A stretch of 64,000 nt of DNA, taken from Neocallimastix lanati (nom. inval.). Lineage: Eukaryota > Neocallimastigomycota > Neocallimastigomycetes > Neocallimastigales > Neocallimastigaceae. Position 1 is the stretch's first letter; every line of letters starts with the position of its first letter. This document shows positions 1 through 10,684 of the stretch, piece by piece. The notes beneath the pieces are model-generated. The model searched no databases, was not told the DNA's origin, and saw only the letters and a program-made list of their open reading frames with translations. Where the stretch lies: NCBI GenBank assembly GCA_016946835.1, contig JACVTC010000005.1:2366001-2430000 (forward strand), given 5' to 3'. The translations under genes were made by a program, and so were the position numbers.

Positions 1-1
1 T

Positions 2-322
2 TTGAACAACAATATTAATATAACAAATAATGATAAAGAACATGACAACCAAATGTTTAACAATAATAAATTTAATACAAATAATATGATTCGATCCTTT
101 AATTATCAAAATGGAAATAATCACAACAATGGGATAGAAAATAATAATGTCAGTAATACATTAGTAACTAATAAAAACTCAATTAACAACAATAATAACA
201 ACCATGTAAATTGTTACCGTTGCACAATGAATGGACATAGAGCTTCAGAATGTCCTTATACATTTAAGCAATTGGCTGAATTGGAAGAAAAAGGATTGCT
301 CAATAAACATTTAAACCAATAG
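2..322 (+). CDS. Gag C-terminal part (element A), nucleocapsid zinc knuckle
   Basis: Partial at its 5' end; the frame is open from the window edge. The visible protein is Asn-rich low-complexity sequence followed by a CX2CX4HX4C knuckle (CYRCTMNGHRASEC), the RNA-binding motif of retroelement nucleocapsids. It ends LNQ-stop at 320-322. The last codons CAT TTA AAC contain the slippery heptamer that starts the pol frame. Gag of elements D and E ends the same way (LNH-stop), so the end is functionally constrained. Gag forms the particle shell and packages the element RNA. Confidence 0.9.
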   Translation: MNNNINITNNDKEHDNQMFNNNKFNTNNMIRSFNYQNGNNHNNGIENNNVSNTLVTNKNSINNNNNNHVNCYRCTMNGHRASECPYTFKQLAELEEKGLLNKHLNQ

Positions 323-344
323 ATGGGAGAAGGACAACTTCCAT
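310..344 (+). promoter_or_regulatory. -1 ribosomal frameshift signal, element A
   Basis: TTTAAAC at 310-316 sits in the gag frame as T TTA AAC. After a 6-nt spacer comes a stem ATGGGAG/CTTCCAT (7 pairs, one G-U) with an 8-nt loop at 323-344. The gag stop TAG lies between heptamer and stem. Slipping by -1 enters the pol frame (TTT AAA CCA), which stays open to 4902. Equivalent signals are in D, E and G. Confidence 0.88.
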
Positions 345-3300
345 TAACCAAACCAATAAAATAATATTCAAAAATAATGACTCATATAATAATAATAATA
401 AAACAATGTTCAAAAATAATGACTCATATAATAATAATAATAATAAAATAATGTTCAAAAATAACGACTCATATAATAATAATAATAATAATAATAATAT
501 AATGACAATGGTAGACGATCAAACAATATTACCTATAATTAATAATAATATTAAAGAAAAACAAAAATGTAATGACCTTAATATAAACAATAATAGTAAC
601 ACTACACAAAATACATTAAATAGACCAATTGAAATTATAGCAGCCGCTACTCGAAATTCAAGAAATAAATTAAACAAACATAATGAAAAGCCATACAATA
701 GAAAGGAAGTGAGATTTAATTTAAAGGACAATCCAAAACCAATACAAACGGCAGCTATGAGTCATAATAATATTAATAATAATACTAGTGATAATAAAAT
801 TAGTACTAATAATAGTATTAATAATAATTATAATAATAATATTAATAATAAAAATAATATCGATTATAGTAATACAAATGCTAATAATAATTATAATAAT
901 ATTAATAATCATAAGAATAATAAGAATAATGAATATGAAAACAATAATAAGAATAATAATAATAAAATTAATCATAATATAGACAATTATAACGATAATG
1001 CGAATAATGATAATAAAAATAATAATACTATAGATAATTATAATAGTAATAATGATTTTAATGAAAATAAGGAAAATAATACTTACGACTATTTTAAAGA
1101 AAATACTGTCACCAATAATGATGATAATACTCATAACAATACAAGCAATACCCAAAGGGTTGAACGAGAAGATATAGAACATAATGTAGATGTAATTATG
1201 ATAGAAGAATCTGAAGATGATGAAGATAATGATGCTGATAAAGAAAATTATAACTCTAAAAATTATAATAATATTTTACCTGGTAGATCTAAGAATTTTA
1301 ATAATATAATTAAGGAAAACCCGGATATGGTCTCTAATAGTGAAAATCGTAAAACAGAAAAACTAGAATATCTTGATCCTTCCTTTATAACAGAGAAAAA
1401 TATTCGAAATGTTAAAGGTAAAAATAGGGAAGAAAAAATCAAAGATATAAAAAATAAAGCTAAGAAAATAAATACCGACATTGAGCAAAGTGAAACTTCT
1501 TTTAAGAAACCTGAAAAACACATCAAACTTATGGAAAAATTTGGTGATTATTATATTCAAGATTTAATAAAAGAAATTGCATCAACTGATGTAATAACAA
1601 AATTAGTTTACCTTTTAGATCTTTTTCCAAAATTCCGTACAGAATTTTTAAAAGCTTTAAAATTAGCGCCTAAACAAACAATAACAAATGTGATGACGGT
1701 TATCACAAAACATAAAATAATTAAAGTTTGCGGTAAAGTAGAAAATAATGACTGTGAAATATTTTTAGATACGTGTGCTAGTGTCAACTTTATCACACGT
1801 TCTGCTTTAAATAAATTAAAAATCAACAAACCTTCTATTGGTAGAATTTCTGAAACAATATTTCAAGCGTACTCTAATTCTTCAACAGAGAGTGATATCT
1901 ATGACTTACAGATTTCTATTGGTAGTAAAACTTTTAATGAATATTTCAGAGTAATAGAAAAGGATGATATTTTCGATATCTTAATTGGTGTTGATTCTCT
2001 AAAGAATAATAGATTTGATATTAACTTAGTAGATGATACTTTATATTATATTGATGAAAATAATAATTACATTAAACTAGCAGATCTATTTTATGATATC
2101 AATCATAATAATACTTACAAGGATGATGAGGATATAGAAAAACATCAAAATACAAAATCTGAACCTTTTTTATTAACAATTACAGTTACCAATGATAAAG
2201 AAATTACGAACACTAATGAATTACCTAACACGAAAGAACATTTAATTAACGAAATAATATCTTCTGTTCCTAATAAATTTAAAAATAAAATTAGTAAATT
2301 ATTTTTTAAATTTAAAAATGTAGTTGCAATTAAAACAGATGATTTAGGAAGGTCAAAATTATTACCTCACAGGATTGAATTAATTCCAAAATCTTCACCC
2401 ATAAAGTTAAAAGCTTACCGGTTATCCAAAGCGCAAACAAAAGCTCTAAAGGAAATTTTGATTAAGCTAATAGAAAACAAACTAATAGAGCCATCCTACT
2501 CTTCATGGGCATTTCCAGTAGTACTAGTTCCAAAGAAAAACGGCGACTGGAGAATGTGTGTCGACTTTAGGGCTTTAAACAATATAACTATTAAGGATTC
2601 CTATGCTTTGCCCTTAATTGATGACATATTAATGTTTATTGGAAAGAACGCTAAAATACTCTCTACTATTGATCTTTTTTCTGGTTATCATCAGGTTCCA
2701 ATGAATCCTGATGATAAAGATAAAACAACATTCACAACGATGTTTGGAAACTATAAATTTTGTGTGATGCCGTTTGGGCTATGTAATGCACCGGCTACAT
2801 TTCAACGTGAAATGAACCGGATTTTTTTTGACTTGATTGGAGTATGCTTATTTGTTTACATTGACGATTTAGTAATATTTTCTGACTCAATTGAATCACA
2901 CATTACTCATCTTACTAAAGTATTCCAAATCCTAGCAGACAATGGTTTGAAAATAAACTTAGAAAAATGTTCTTTTTTCAAAGAAGTAGTCCTTCTTGGT
3001 CATGTATTATCCACAAAAGGTATTGCCCCGATTCCTGATAAGATTAAAGTTATAATTAACTGGCTACCCCCTAAAAATATCACTCAACTTAAATCATTTT
3101 TGGGAGCTGTTGGTTATTATCGGAAATTTATTAAAAATTTTGCTCAGATTGTAAATCCTCTGTTTAACCTCTTAAAGAAAGATGTACCGTATGAATGGTC
3201 CGAAAAGTGCAACATAGCCTTTGAAAAATTAAAAATGTCACTAACGGTTGCCCCTATTTTAACTCCTCCTGATTATTCTAAACCATTTATTATCCGAACA

Positions 3301-4902
3301 GATGCTTCCAGAGATGGACTTGGTGGAGTACTTCTCCAAACAAATGAAAATTCAATTGAAATCCCCATATATTTTGAAATTAGAACTCTTTCCGCTGCTG
3401 AATCTAATTATAGTGTTACTGATTTAGAAGGCAAAGCAATATATCATTGTGTTAAAAAATTTAAACCCTATTTTAGTGGAAGCCCTTTTACCACTATCGT
3501 TTATACAGACCATAAACCCTTGGTTAGTATATTTGTTAATAGAGAGCCTTCAAATAATCGCCACCTTAAATGGGTTACTGAACTATCAATATTAAATGTT
3601 CAAGTCCAATTTCAAGAGGGGAAGAAGAACGTTATTGCTGACGCTTTATCTAGGTTACCTACAAAAGAAATACATGAAAATAAAGAAATATTAAATGCAT
3701 TAGTAAACAATGATGTTTTATCCAATAATAGCAATGATAGTATAAATAAATTTATGAATGAATTTATAAATAAGAGAATTATAAATATTGATGGTGTGGA
3801 ATATCTTAAACAAGGAGAACAACTGAGAAGAATAGTTCACAACAAAGAAGAGAAGCAAAAATTAATCGAAGAAGCCCATGGTCTAGGCCATGAAGGAGCT
3901 TATAAAACTTATAGCAGACTGAAGAGGGATTACTACTGGGGAAATATGAAAAAAGATATACAAATACTAATAAAATGTTGTCACAAGTGTCAAACTTGTC
4001 GACCACAAAAATTAAATAAATATACTGAAAATATTGCAACTGTACCTGAATATCCTTTCTCAAGAGTTGGGTTGGATCTAATAGGACCGTTACCTATAAC
4101 AAATAAAGGTAATAGATATATAATTGTATTAGTAGATTATCTTACCAAATGGGTGGAAGCAGAACCCTTACAATCTGCCGAATCTCAAAATGTAATAAAT
4201 TTTCTCAAGAAAATATTTGCACGACATGGTGTTCCTGAAATTTTAGTTACTGACAATGGTCCACAGTTTACTTCCGATAAGACAAAAGCATTTTTGGACC
4301 TTAACGACATTTATGTAAATTATGTAGCAACCTATCACCCCTCGTCTAATGGAGAAGTAGAAAACAGAAATAGGGAAATAGGTAAGTATCTCAGGTTACT
4401 CGGAGAAGAGGATTCGCAGTGGGACGAAACACTTTATAGTGCTCTTTGGGCTTTAAGAACGTGCAAGAATGAAGTTACGAAACACAGCAGCTTTGAATTG
4501 TTGTATGGTCGGAGAGACTTACAACCATTCGAACTCACTGTTAATGTCGAATCCAAAAATGACTGGGAAGACGAAGAAGAATTTTGGCTGAGGAAATTTA
4601 TTAACCATGACCGTTGGATCCGTGAAGCAATAAAGAACATTGAAACAGCAAACAAGTTGTGGGAAGATCGTAGAAAACAAATAAAAAGAATGAGAGCAAA
4701 GTATAAACCAGGTGATCTTGTTTTGGTCAAATTGTTCAACAGAAAGAAGCTGGATCCGTTTTTCACAGGCCCACTAAAGATCGTAAAACAAGAGTTCAAT
4801 ACAGTAACAGTTTGCGATCCAGTAACTGGGGAAGTTGCTGATAGGAACATTCATTTAAAAAATATTATTCCATATTTCACAGAATTGAATTTAGAAGAAT
4901 AA
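310..4902 (+). CDS. Pol polyprotein (protease, RT, RNase H, integrase), element A, -1 frame
   Basis: About 1530 codons if read from the slippery site; the first in-frame ATG is at 406. A long Asn-rich linker (about 540-1140 nt) precedes a retropepsin-like domain with FLDTCAS near 1760, where Cys replaces the usual Gly of D(T/S)G. RT has VLVPKKNGDWRMCVDFR and YIDD (Y at 2857). RNase H follows with TDASRDGLGG at about 3298. Integrase has an HHCC-type region (HGLGHEG...CCHKCQTC) and the DDE core (GLDLIGPLP, VTDNGPQF, NGEVENRNREI). There is no chromodomain. No stop or frameshift is visible, in contrast to D, B and C. Expression would depend on the -1 frameshift. Copies cDNA and integrates it. Confidence 0.95.
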   Translation, partial: FKPIDGRRTTSINQTNKIIFKNNDSYNNNNKTMFKNNDSYNNNNNKIMFKNNDSYNNNNNNNNIMTMVDDQTILPIINNNIKEKQKCNDLNINNNSNTTQNTLNRPIEIIAAATRNSRNKLNKHNEKPYNRKEVRFNLKDNPKPIQTAAMSHNNINNNTSDNKISTNNSINNNYNNNINNKNNIDYSNTNANNNYNNINNHKNNKNNEYENNNKNNNNKINHNIDNYNDNANNDNKNNNTIDNYNSNNDFNENKENNTYDYFKENTVTNNDDNTHNNTSNTQRVEREDIEHNVDVIMIEESEDDEDNDADKENYNSKNYNNILPGRSKNFNNIIKENPDMVSNSENRKTEKLEYLDPSFITEKNIRNVKGKNREEKIKDIKNKAKKINTDIEQSETSFKKPEKHIKLMEKFGDYYIQDLIKEIASTDVITKLVYLLDLFPKFRTEFLKALKLAPKQTITNVMTVITKHKIIKVCGKVENNDCEIFLDTCASVNFITRSALNKLKINKPSIGRISETIFQAYSNSSTESDIYDLQISIGSKTFNEYFRVIEKDDIFDILIGVDSLKNNRFDINLVDDTLYYIDENNNYIKLADLFYDINHNNTYKDDEDIEKHQNTKSEPFLLTITVTNDKEITNTNELPNTKEHLINEIISSVPNKFKNKISKLFFKFKNVVAIKTDDLGRSKLLPHRIELIPKSSPIKLKAYRLSKAQTKALKEILIKLIENKLIEPSYSSWAFPVVLVPKKNGDWRMCVDFRALNNITIKDSYALPLIDDILMFIGKNAKILSTIDLFSGYHQVPMNPDDKDKTTFTTMFGNYKFCVMPFGLCNAPATFQREMNRIFFDLIGVCLFVYIDDLVIFSDSIESHITHLTKVFQILADNGLKINLEKCSFFKEVVLLGHVLSTKGIAPIPDKIKVIINWLPPKNITQLKSFLGAVGYYRKFIKNFAQIVNPLFNLLKKDVPYEWSEKCNIAFEKLKMSLTVAPILTPPDYSKPFIIRTDASRDGLGGVLLQTNENSIEIPIYFEIRTLSAAESNYSVTDLEGKAIYHCVKKFKPYFSGSPFTTIVYTDHKPLVSIFVNREPSNNRHLKWVTELSILNVQVQFQEGKKNVIADALSRLPTKEIHENKEILNALVNNDVLSNNSNDSINKFMNEFINKRIINIDGVEYLKQGEQLRRIVHNKEEKQKLIEEAHGLGHEGAYKTYSRLKRDYYWGNMKKDIQILIKCCHKCQTCRPQKLNKYTENIATVPEYPFSRVGLDLIGPLPITNKGNRYIIVLVDYLTKWVEAEPLQSAESQNVINFLKKIFARHGVPEILVTDNGPQFTSDKTKAFLDLNDIYVNYVATYHPSSNGEVENRNREIGKYLRLLGEEDSQWDETLYSALWALRTCKNEVTKHSSFELLYGRRDLQPFELTVNVESKNDWEDEEEFWLRKFINHDRWIREAIKNIETANKLWEDRRKQIKRMRAKYKPGDLVLVKLFNRKKLDPFFTGPLKIVKQEFNTVTVCDPVTGEVADRNIHLKNIIPYFTELNLEE

Positions 4903-4939
4903 GGATACATATATATATACAAAAAAAAAAAATTAACAG

Positions 4940-4973
<34 letters not shown>

Positions 4974-5092
4974 AATAATTAAATTATATTGAAACTTCAA
5001 AACCTCAAAATTGAAATTTCAAAATCTGAATTTAAAACTTATAATTTTGAAATTTATTTTATTCATTACTTAACATTTGATAAATTTTATCT

Positions 5093-5132
<40 letters not shown>

Positions 5133-6176
5133 AAAATAAAAAAAAAAAAAAAAAAAAAAAAATAAAAATAAAAAAAAAAAAAAAAAAAAAAAAATAATAA
5201 TAATAATAATAATAATAATTATATATAAGAACTGATTATATTAGATATAATAATAAAATATATAAACATAGATAGTATAGATAGTATAATTAACTATAAT
5301 ATAGACAATATAACGTAATAGATAGTATAATAATATAAATATTATATATTGAGTAAAATAATAAAATATTGATAATATAACAAATAGATAGTATAATAAT
5401 ATAAATATTATATATTGAGTAAAATAATAAAATATTGATAATATAACAAATAGATAGTATAATAATATAAATATTATATATTGAGTAAAATAATAAAATA
5501 TAGATGAAATAACAAAAAGATAGTATAATAATATATATTATTAACTAAAATAACAAAATAGATAGTATTATAATATAAAATAATATGAATGTTATAGATA
5601 AATATAATAATATAATAATATACAAAAATAATAATAGTATATATTTTAAAACCATAGGTTCAACACTAAATTAAGACATTGATTCAAAAGATTATTTTAT
5701 TTTTTTTAATTATAATTTTATTTGGATAATAATGATTATAATACATATTAATGATAATTAAAAAAGTACATGGCGAAAAGAAAATAATGTGAACATAATG
5801 AGATTTGACAAAGAAATTTGACGTTATAAATTCTAAATTATACGATATTTCCAAATATATATATATATATATTTATATAACAAATGGTAACAATGAAATT
5901 AAATCAATTAATAAAAATAATAATTGAATGTAATTATCAATTTAAATATGTAATCATCAATTTAAATATATTATAATAATAATATTAATAATAATAATAA
6001 CATAATATACATACCTAAATAAAAAAAAAAAAAAAAAATAAAAAAAAAAAAAAAAAAAAAAATTCCATGAATAAGACATTTACATTGATAAACTTCACAT
6101 GTTCAATGAATTAATAATTGACCAATAAAATAATAATAATTCATATAAAATTTTTTTTTGAACAAAGATTAATTTT

Positions 6177-6231
<55 letters not shown>

Positions 6232-6254
6232 CAAACTAGCAAATTTAAATGGAT

Positions 6255-6286
<32 letters not shown>

Positions 6287-6293
6287 TTTTAGG
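4903..6293 (+). other. Long noncoding region between pol stop and polypurine tract, element A
   Basis: No plausible ORF. It holds several poly-A tracts (about 5094-5194, 6020-6061, 6181-6226), an AT dinucleotide run just before the hairpin and a 66-bp tandem repeat. Element D has a similar 1.1-kb stretch in the same place; E, F and G do not. Homopolymer lengths may be unreliable in an assembly. Confidence 0.75.
5321..5518. repeat. 66-bp tandem repeat, three copies
   Basis: Copies begin with gatagtataataatataaa at 5321, 5387 and 5453; the last copy is diverged. The repeat is inside the 3' noncoding part of element A. Confidence 0.85.
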
Positions 6294-6331
6294 ACTTCAA
6301 GGGACGAAGTCTAGGCTAAGCGGGGGCGTCT
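6294..6331 (+). promoter_or_regulatory. Pre-PPT hairpin and polypurine tract, element A
   Basis: ACTTCAAGGGACGAAGT (6294-6310) folds as a GACTTC/GAAGTC stem. It is followed by the purine-rich AAGCGGGGGCGTCT (6318-6331) that would prime plus-strand DNA. The LTR starts immediately after. The same 17-mer is present in D, F and G. Confidence 0.85.
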
Positions 6332-6876
6332 TGATGCAGTATTTAAATAAAAAGAGAATATTATCAAGAAATAAAATTAAATATAATAAATAATTAGTTA
6401 AATTATATATGTATATTATAATAATAAATAGTAATATAAAAATTATTAAATTTATTTAATTAGTTAATAGCCAATAGGATTTAATTTATAGTAAATTAGA
6501 AATTAGAAATATAAAAGAAAAATTATTATAATTCTTTAAAGAAAGGGAGGTTTTTTTATTTGGAAAAAAATAGAGATAAAATTGGTTAAAATAAATATAT
6601 TTGGGGAATATATTTATTTATCAAAAATTTTAATAGTAATAAGTTAGTTAGAAATAAATAATTAATAAGATCTTTAATAACATTTTATTATAAAATTTGT
6701 ATTACGACATAAATAATTTAAATAAATAAATAAAACGACAAAACTATAATTTTTTTTATATTTTGTTTTAATATTAACGTGTATTGTAATTATATATTTT
6801 TATATTAGAATATATTTTTATTTAATACAATCTTGCTAACCACAAAAACATTGATACTTATAAAAATAACGTATCA
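6332..6876 (+). repeat. 3' LTR of element A
   Basis: Starts TGATGCAG right after the polypurine tract. It ends TAAAAATAACGTATCA, which matches the end of D's LTR (AAAAATAACGTACCA). Length is 545 bp against 559 in D. Only one copy is in the window, so the ends rest on comparison. Confidence 0.75.
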
Positions 6877-8518
6877 TTGTTGGTAAAGAATGAATTAATA
6901 ACCTTTATTTTATTATTAATAATTCTTTACTTGTTAAGATAATAATTGAATTTCCATTTAATTCAATTTCAATTTCAATTTCAATAATTCAGTTATTTGA
7001 ATTTCAATGTTAATAATTAATAATATAATAATTATTATTAAAATATTTAGGAATTAGTCTAGGCCAACTAATTACTAAATATTATTAACATATTGAATTT
7101 AATATATATTAAATAATGTAAACACGTGATTGTCATTAAATTAATTTCTACATATTATATTTTAATTATAAAATATAATATTTAGCAATATTTGATTCTT
7201 ATATTTTATTTATATTAAATATTTATATTATTATCTAACTTTATATTATCAATATCAAACTTATATTAATATTATTTACATATTCATATTAATAATTAAT
7301 ATTTTAATAATTAATTATTTTATATAAATACATGTTTAAATTCTTTTGATTAATCCTTTGTAGGATTATTGTAATTTAAATTATAGTAATAATTATATAA
7401 AATAATAATGTAATAAAATATTATTAAGATTAAATAAAATTTATATTTTAAATAAAAACTTAATTATAAAATTTACTAATAACAATATGTTTTAAATAAG
7501 AGTAAAATTAAGTTATTAATTAATTACTATAATTTGGCATCTTGACCTAATCGTTAAGACCAAATTATCTTAAAACTTTGACATTACTAAATTGTACTTT
7601 CCTATATTCTTGATAACCTAAACTTAATAATAAAATTTAATTTATTTTGATATAAATTAATTTTAACTTGTAAATAATGTAAATAAATTTTAATTAATTA
7701 CTTTATTGTTATATTATTAAATATATGTATATTAAAATACAATTGTAAATATTAAAATTATACTTTTAAGATACTAAATTATTAAAACTATTAATTAAAT
7801 ATTATTATAAAAATTGTTATAAAATTATTAAAATTATTAATTAAATATTATTCTAAAAATTATTATAAATTATTAATATTATAAAATTATTAAAATTATT
7901 AAATATTATTATAAAAATTTATTTATTATAACTATTAAATATTATTATAAAAATTTATTTATTATAACTATTAAATATTATTATAAAATTATTAAGATTA
8001 TTAATTAAATTTATTATTAAAAATTATTATTAAAAATTATTACTTATTATAAAAATTATTATTTAAATATTATCAAATTTATTAATTAAATATTATAAAA
8101 ATTTTATTTTATTTTGAAAATAATTACAAGTATTATTTAAAATAATTAAAGATTATTAAATTTATTATATTAATCTTTAAAAACAATTTATTTAACTTAA
8201 AAATATCAAAGAAAATAGTAAAAACTATTTTCTATATATTTATTTTATAATTATTTTTAATTAAATTATATTTGAATATTATATTATTATATTTATAAAA
8301 ATTAAAACAAAAATGAATTATTGATATAAAATTAATTCAATAATTCTATAAAATTACTTAAATTATAAACAAATAATTATACTTTAAATTCATAAAAAAT
8401 TATAAATATTGTAAATATTTCTTAAAAATTAAATAGGTGTACTTAAAAAAAAAAAATAATAAAATTTTATATTAATAAATAATAAATATTTTTTTTAATA
8501 AAAAAATTTTTCTTTGTT
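6877..8518. other. AT-rich gene-free stretch
   Basis: No ORF, tRNA or recognisable LTR pair. An imperfect inverted repeat lies at about 6881-6938 (arms carrying GTAAAGAAT and ATTCTTTAC). About 7740-8110 is degenerate AT repeat (attattataaaaatt-like). It may be old LTR material. Confidence 0.5.
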
Positions 8519-8560
8519 AAAATCAAAGCAGGGTAATACCCGTCCCCCCTGCTTGATTTT
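8519..8560. other. GC-rich inverted repeat in AT desert
   Basis: Arms AAAATCAAAGCAGGG (8519-8533) and CCCTGCTTGATTTT (8547-8560) can pair with one unpaired base. The loop contains taatacccgtccc. It stands out in base composition and lies 35 bp before solo LTR L1. Function unknown; it may be a leftover of an element's internal or terminal region. Confidence 0.55.
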
Positions 8561-8595
8561 AAATCAATAAGAATCACCCCGAGTCTACCATTGTA

Positions 8596-9069
8596 TGTAA
8601 GAAACTTAGATAAATTTATTATAAAATTTATCTATCTTTCTTATTTAATACATTAATTTAATACATTAAATTATTGTATTTATTTTAACCAATAATATTT
8701 AATTATTAATTTATATATATTTGATTCTCTTAAGTTCTCTTCGAGAAATCAAGAGTTATTATTTTAGAATTTTTATAATAAATAATAATTCAAATAAAAT
8801 AATTAATTAATAAACAAAACCATTTTTAATAAAACATATTTTATAAATATTTGTGTCTTTTATTCCTTTTGTGTTATTGTTTATTATAAACTTTCTATAA
8901 TAAACTCTATCTTATATTTAAGTTAAGTATAATTATTTATTTATATTATTTTATATTTATTTAATTATATTTAATTTTATTTTCTCAAATTAATGTTAAT
9001 TAGTAATAATTAATGTTAATTTGTAGTTAAGAAATTATTTATAATTAATTTTATAAGTAATTTCTTACA
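8596..9069 (+). mobile_element. Solo LTR L1 (self-priming lineage)
   Basis: Begins TGTAAGAAAC, ends TTTCTTACA, and is bounded by a perfect 5-bp duplication TTGTA (8591-8595, 9070-9074). It contains the lineage signature GAAATCAAGAGTTATTATT in plus orientation. Confidence 0.85.
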
Positions 9070-9074
9070 TTGTA

Positions 9075-10678
9075 TGTAAGAATCTATAATTATTTGCTAA
9101 CAAATAATTATATTTTCTTAGTTTGTTAAAATTAAGATATAAAATAGTTTTATGATTAATAACGTTACTAGGTTAATATGTTGAATTATATATTAATAAT
9201 CCAACAATAATTAATTAATAATAATATAATTAAAATAATATAAGATAAATAGTTAAGTTATTTAAACACTTAATATCTAAGAATATTTTAAATAATAATT
9301 TCTTTTAAGGATTTATGAAAATATTTATTTATTGAATTATTAGTATATAATTATTGTAAATACAATAACCTTACAAAGAACATAAAAGGTAGATTTTTAC
9401 ATCTTTCTTTTATACTTTGTAAGTTACATAATAATAGTATTTAATTATAAGATATTAATAATATTGTAATATGAATATTAATAAAATATTAAGATAATAA
9501 CAATATCGATATGTTTAAAATATTTAATATAACTAAATAAATTTATTTTATAATTATATAATTAATTTGAATAATTAAAAATAGTAGTTAATATATATGA
9601 TGTAAGCATATATATAAACATAATATAAATAAATACATGTGACGTCATATGTAGATAATTGAAATTATTAATATAAATCTTATTTACTAATATTCTCAGA
9701 ATTATTAGGCCTAAGATAATTCTTTAAATATTAAATAAGAATTTATATTAATTATTAATTATTTAAATATATATATTATTTATAATTAAATAAATAATAT
9801 TTTTTAACTATTGAAATGTAAATAACTGAAATTGAGATTTCAATTCAGTTATAATTTCAACATAGTTAAGTTATTATAACTATAACTTTATTTAATTACA
9901 TATAATATTTATTAAATTTATTTAATTTAATTTTAAATATTCATTAATTTAACAAAATTTATTTAATTAATTTTAAATAATATATTTACAATATGTTAAA
10001 TTCTCTACTGTAACTAATGTATTTTGTATTGTATTTTATTCTGTATTTTATAATGTATTCTGTATTTTATAATGTATTCTGTATTTTATTAACTATTTAA
10101 GGATAAATTATATGATCGAAATATCTTTTATTATTTTATTCTTTTATTTTCGATCATTAGATTGGAAAATCTGTTAATTAAGATTTTTTCCAATTACTTT
10201 TTAGAAGTAATCGGTTTTACTTAATTAATGCGATGATCGATATGGATAGAATATCGATTGAAAACTTATCTAGGTTTTTCTATCTAATCTTTTCCTAGAT
10301 AAGAGATTTGTTAAGATTAGAAAACCCTTTCTTATTTAACCTTATTTTCATAAAAAAATATAAATAAGGCTCTTGAGTTCTCTTTGAGAAATCAAGAGTT
10401 ATTATTATAAAAAAACATAGTTATAATAGTAACAATTTTATATTTTCAACTTTAATAAATTAATAAAAATATTTTATTCAAAAACATATTTTTAAAATCA
10501 ATTTATACAAACAATTCTTCTCTTACTTTTTGTGTTATTATTATAATTAATTTTATAATAAACTCTACTCTAAAGGTAAAAAAAATTTATTTTATTTTAT
10601 TTTCTCAACTTAATGAATTAGTCGTTAAGTTGTAGTTAATAATTCTATTTTGAGTTAGTTCTTAATAGAATTATTACA
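9075..10678 (+). mobile_element. Solo LTR L2, interrupted by LTR N
   Basis: Starts TGTAAGAATC directly after L1's TTGTA and ends GAATTATTACA. Removing 9124-9867 restores continuity with the uninterrupted relative M. It carries the self-primer sequence AAGAGTTATTAT near 10393. Flanks TTGTA and TTGTT agree at 4 of 5 bases. Confidence 0.8.
9124..9862. mobile_element. Solo LTR N, nested in L2
   Basis: Starts TGTTAAAATTAAG and ends TAATTTCAACA. A perfect 5-bp duplication TAGTT lies at 9119-9123 and 9863-9867. The relative M at 12.75 kb reads through the site uninterrupted, which defines both ends. Family and orientation are not determined. Confidence 0.85.
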
Positions 10679-10684
10679 TTGTTT

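Larger units (their letters stand above)
1..6876 (+). mobile_element. Element A: Ty3/gypsy LTR retrotransposon, 5' part outside the window
   Basis: Order seen: gag end with zinc knuckle, frameshift signal, pol (protease, RT, RNase H, integrase), a 1.4-kb noncoding stretch, hairpin, polypurine tract, 3' LTR. The 5' LTR, primer site and most of gag lie left of the window, so the target duplication cannot be tested. The protein order RT-RNase H-integrase places it in Ty3/gypsy. Pol has no internal stop, so this is the best candidate for a coding-competent element here. Confidence 0.93.

Noticed and set aside
721-1182. Ile-rich antisense ORF opposite element A pol
   Set aside because: Shadow of the Asn-codon-rich linker (AAT read in reverse gives Ile-type codons).
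6118-6393. ORF with a poly-Lys run across the polypurine tract
   Set aside because: A frame through a poly-A tract and the LTR start; no protein similarity.
8561-8590. Possible tRNA-type primer site (ends CTACCA)
   Set aside because: It would require a minus-strand LTR starting at about 8591, but L1 is plus-oriented with its own target duplication.
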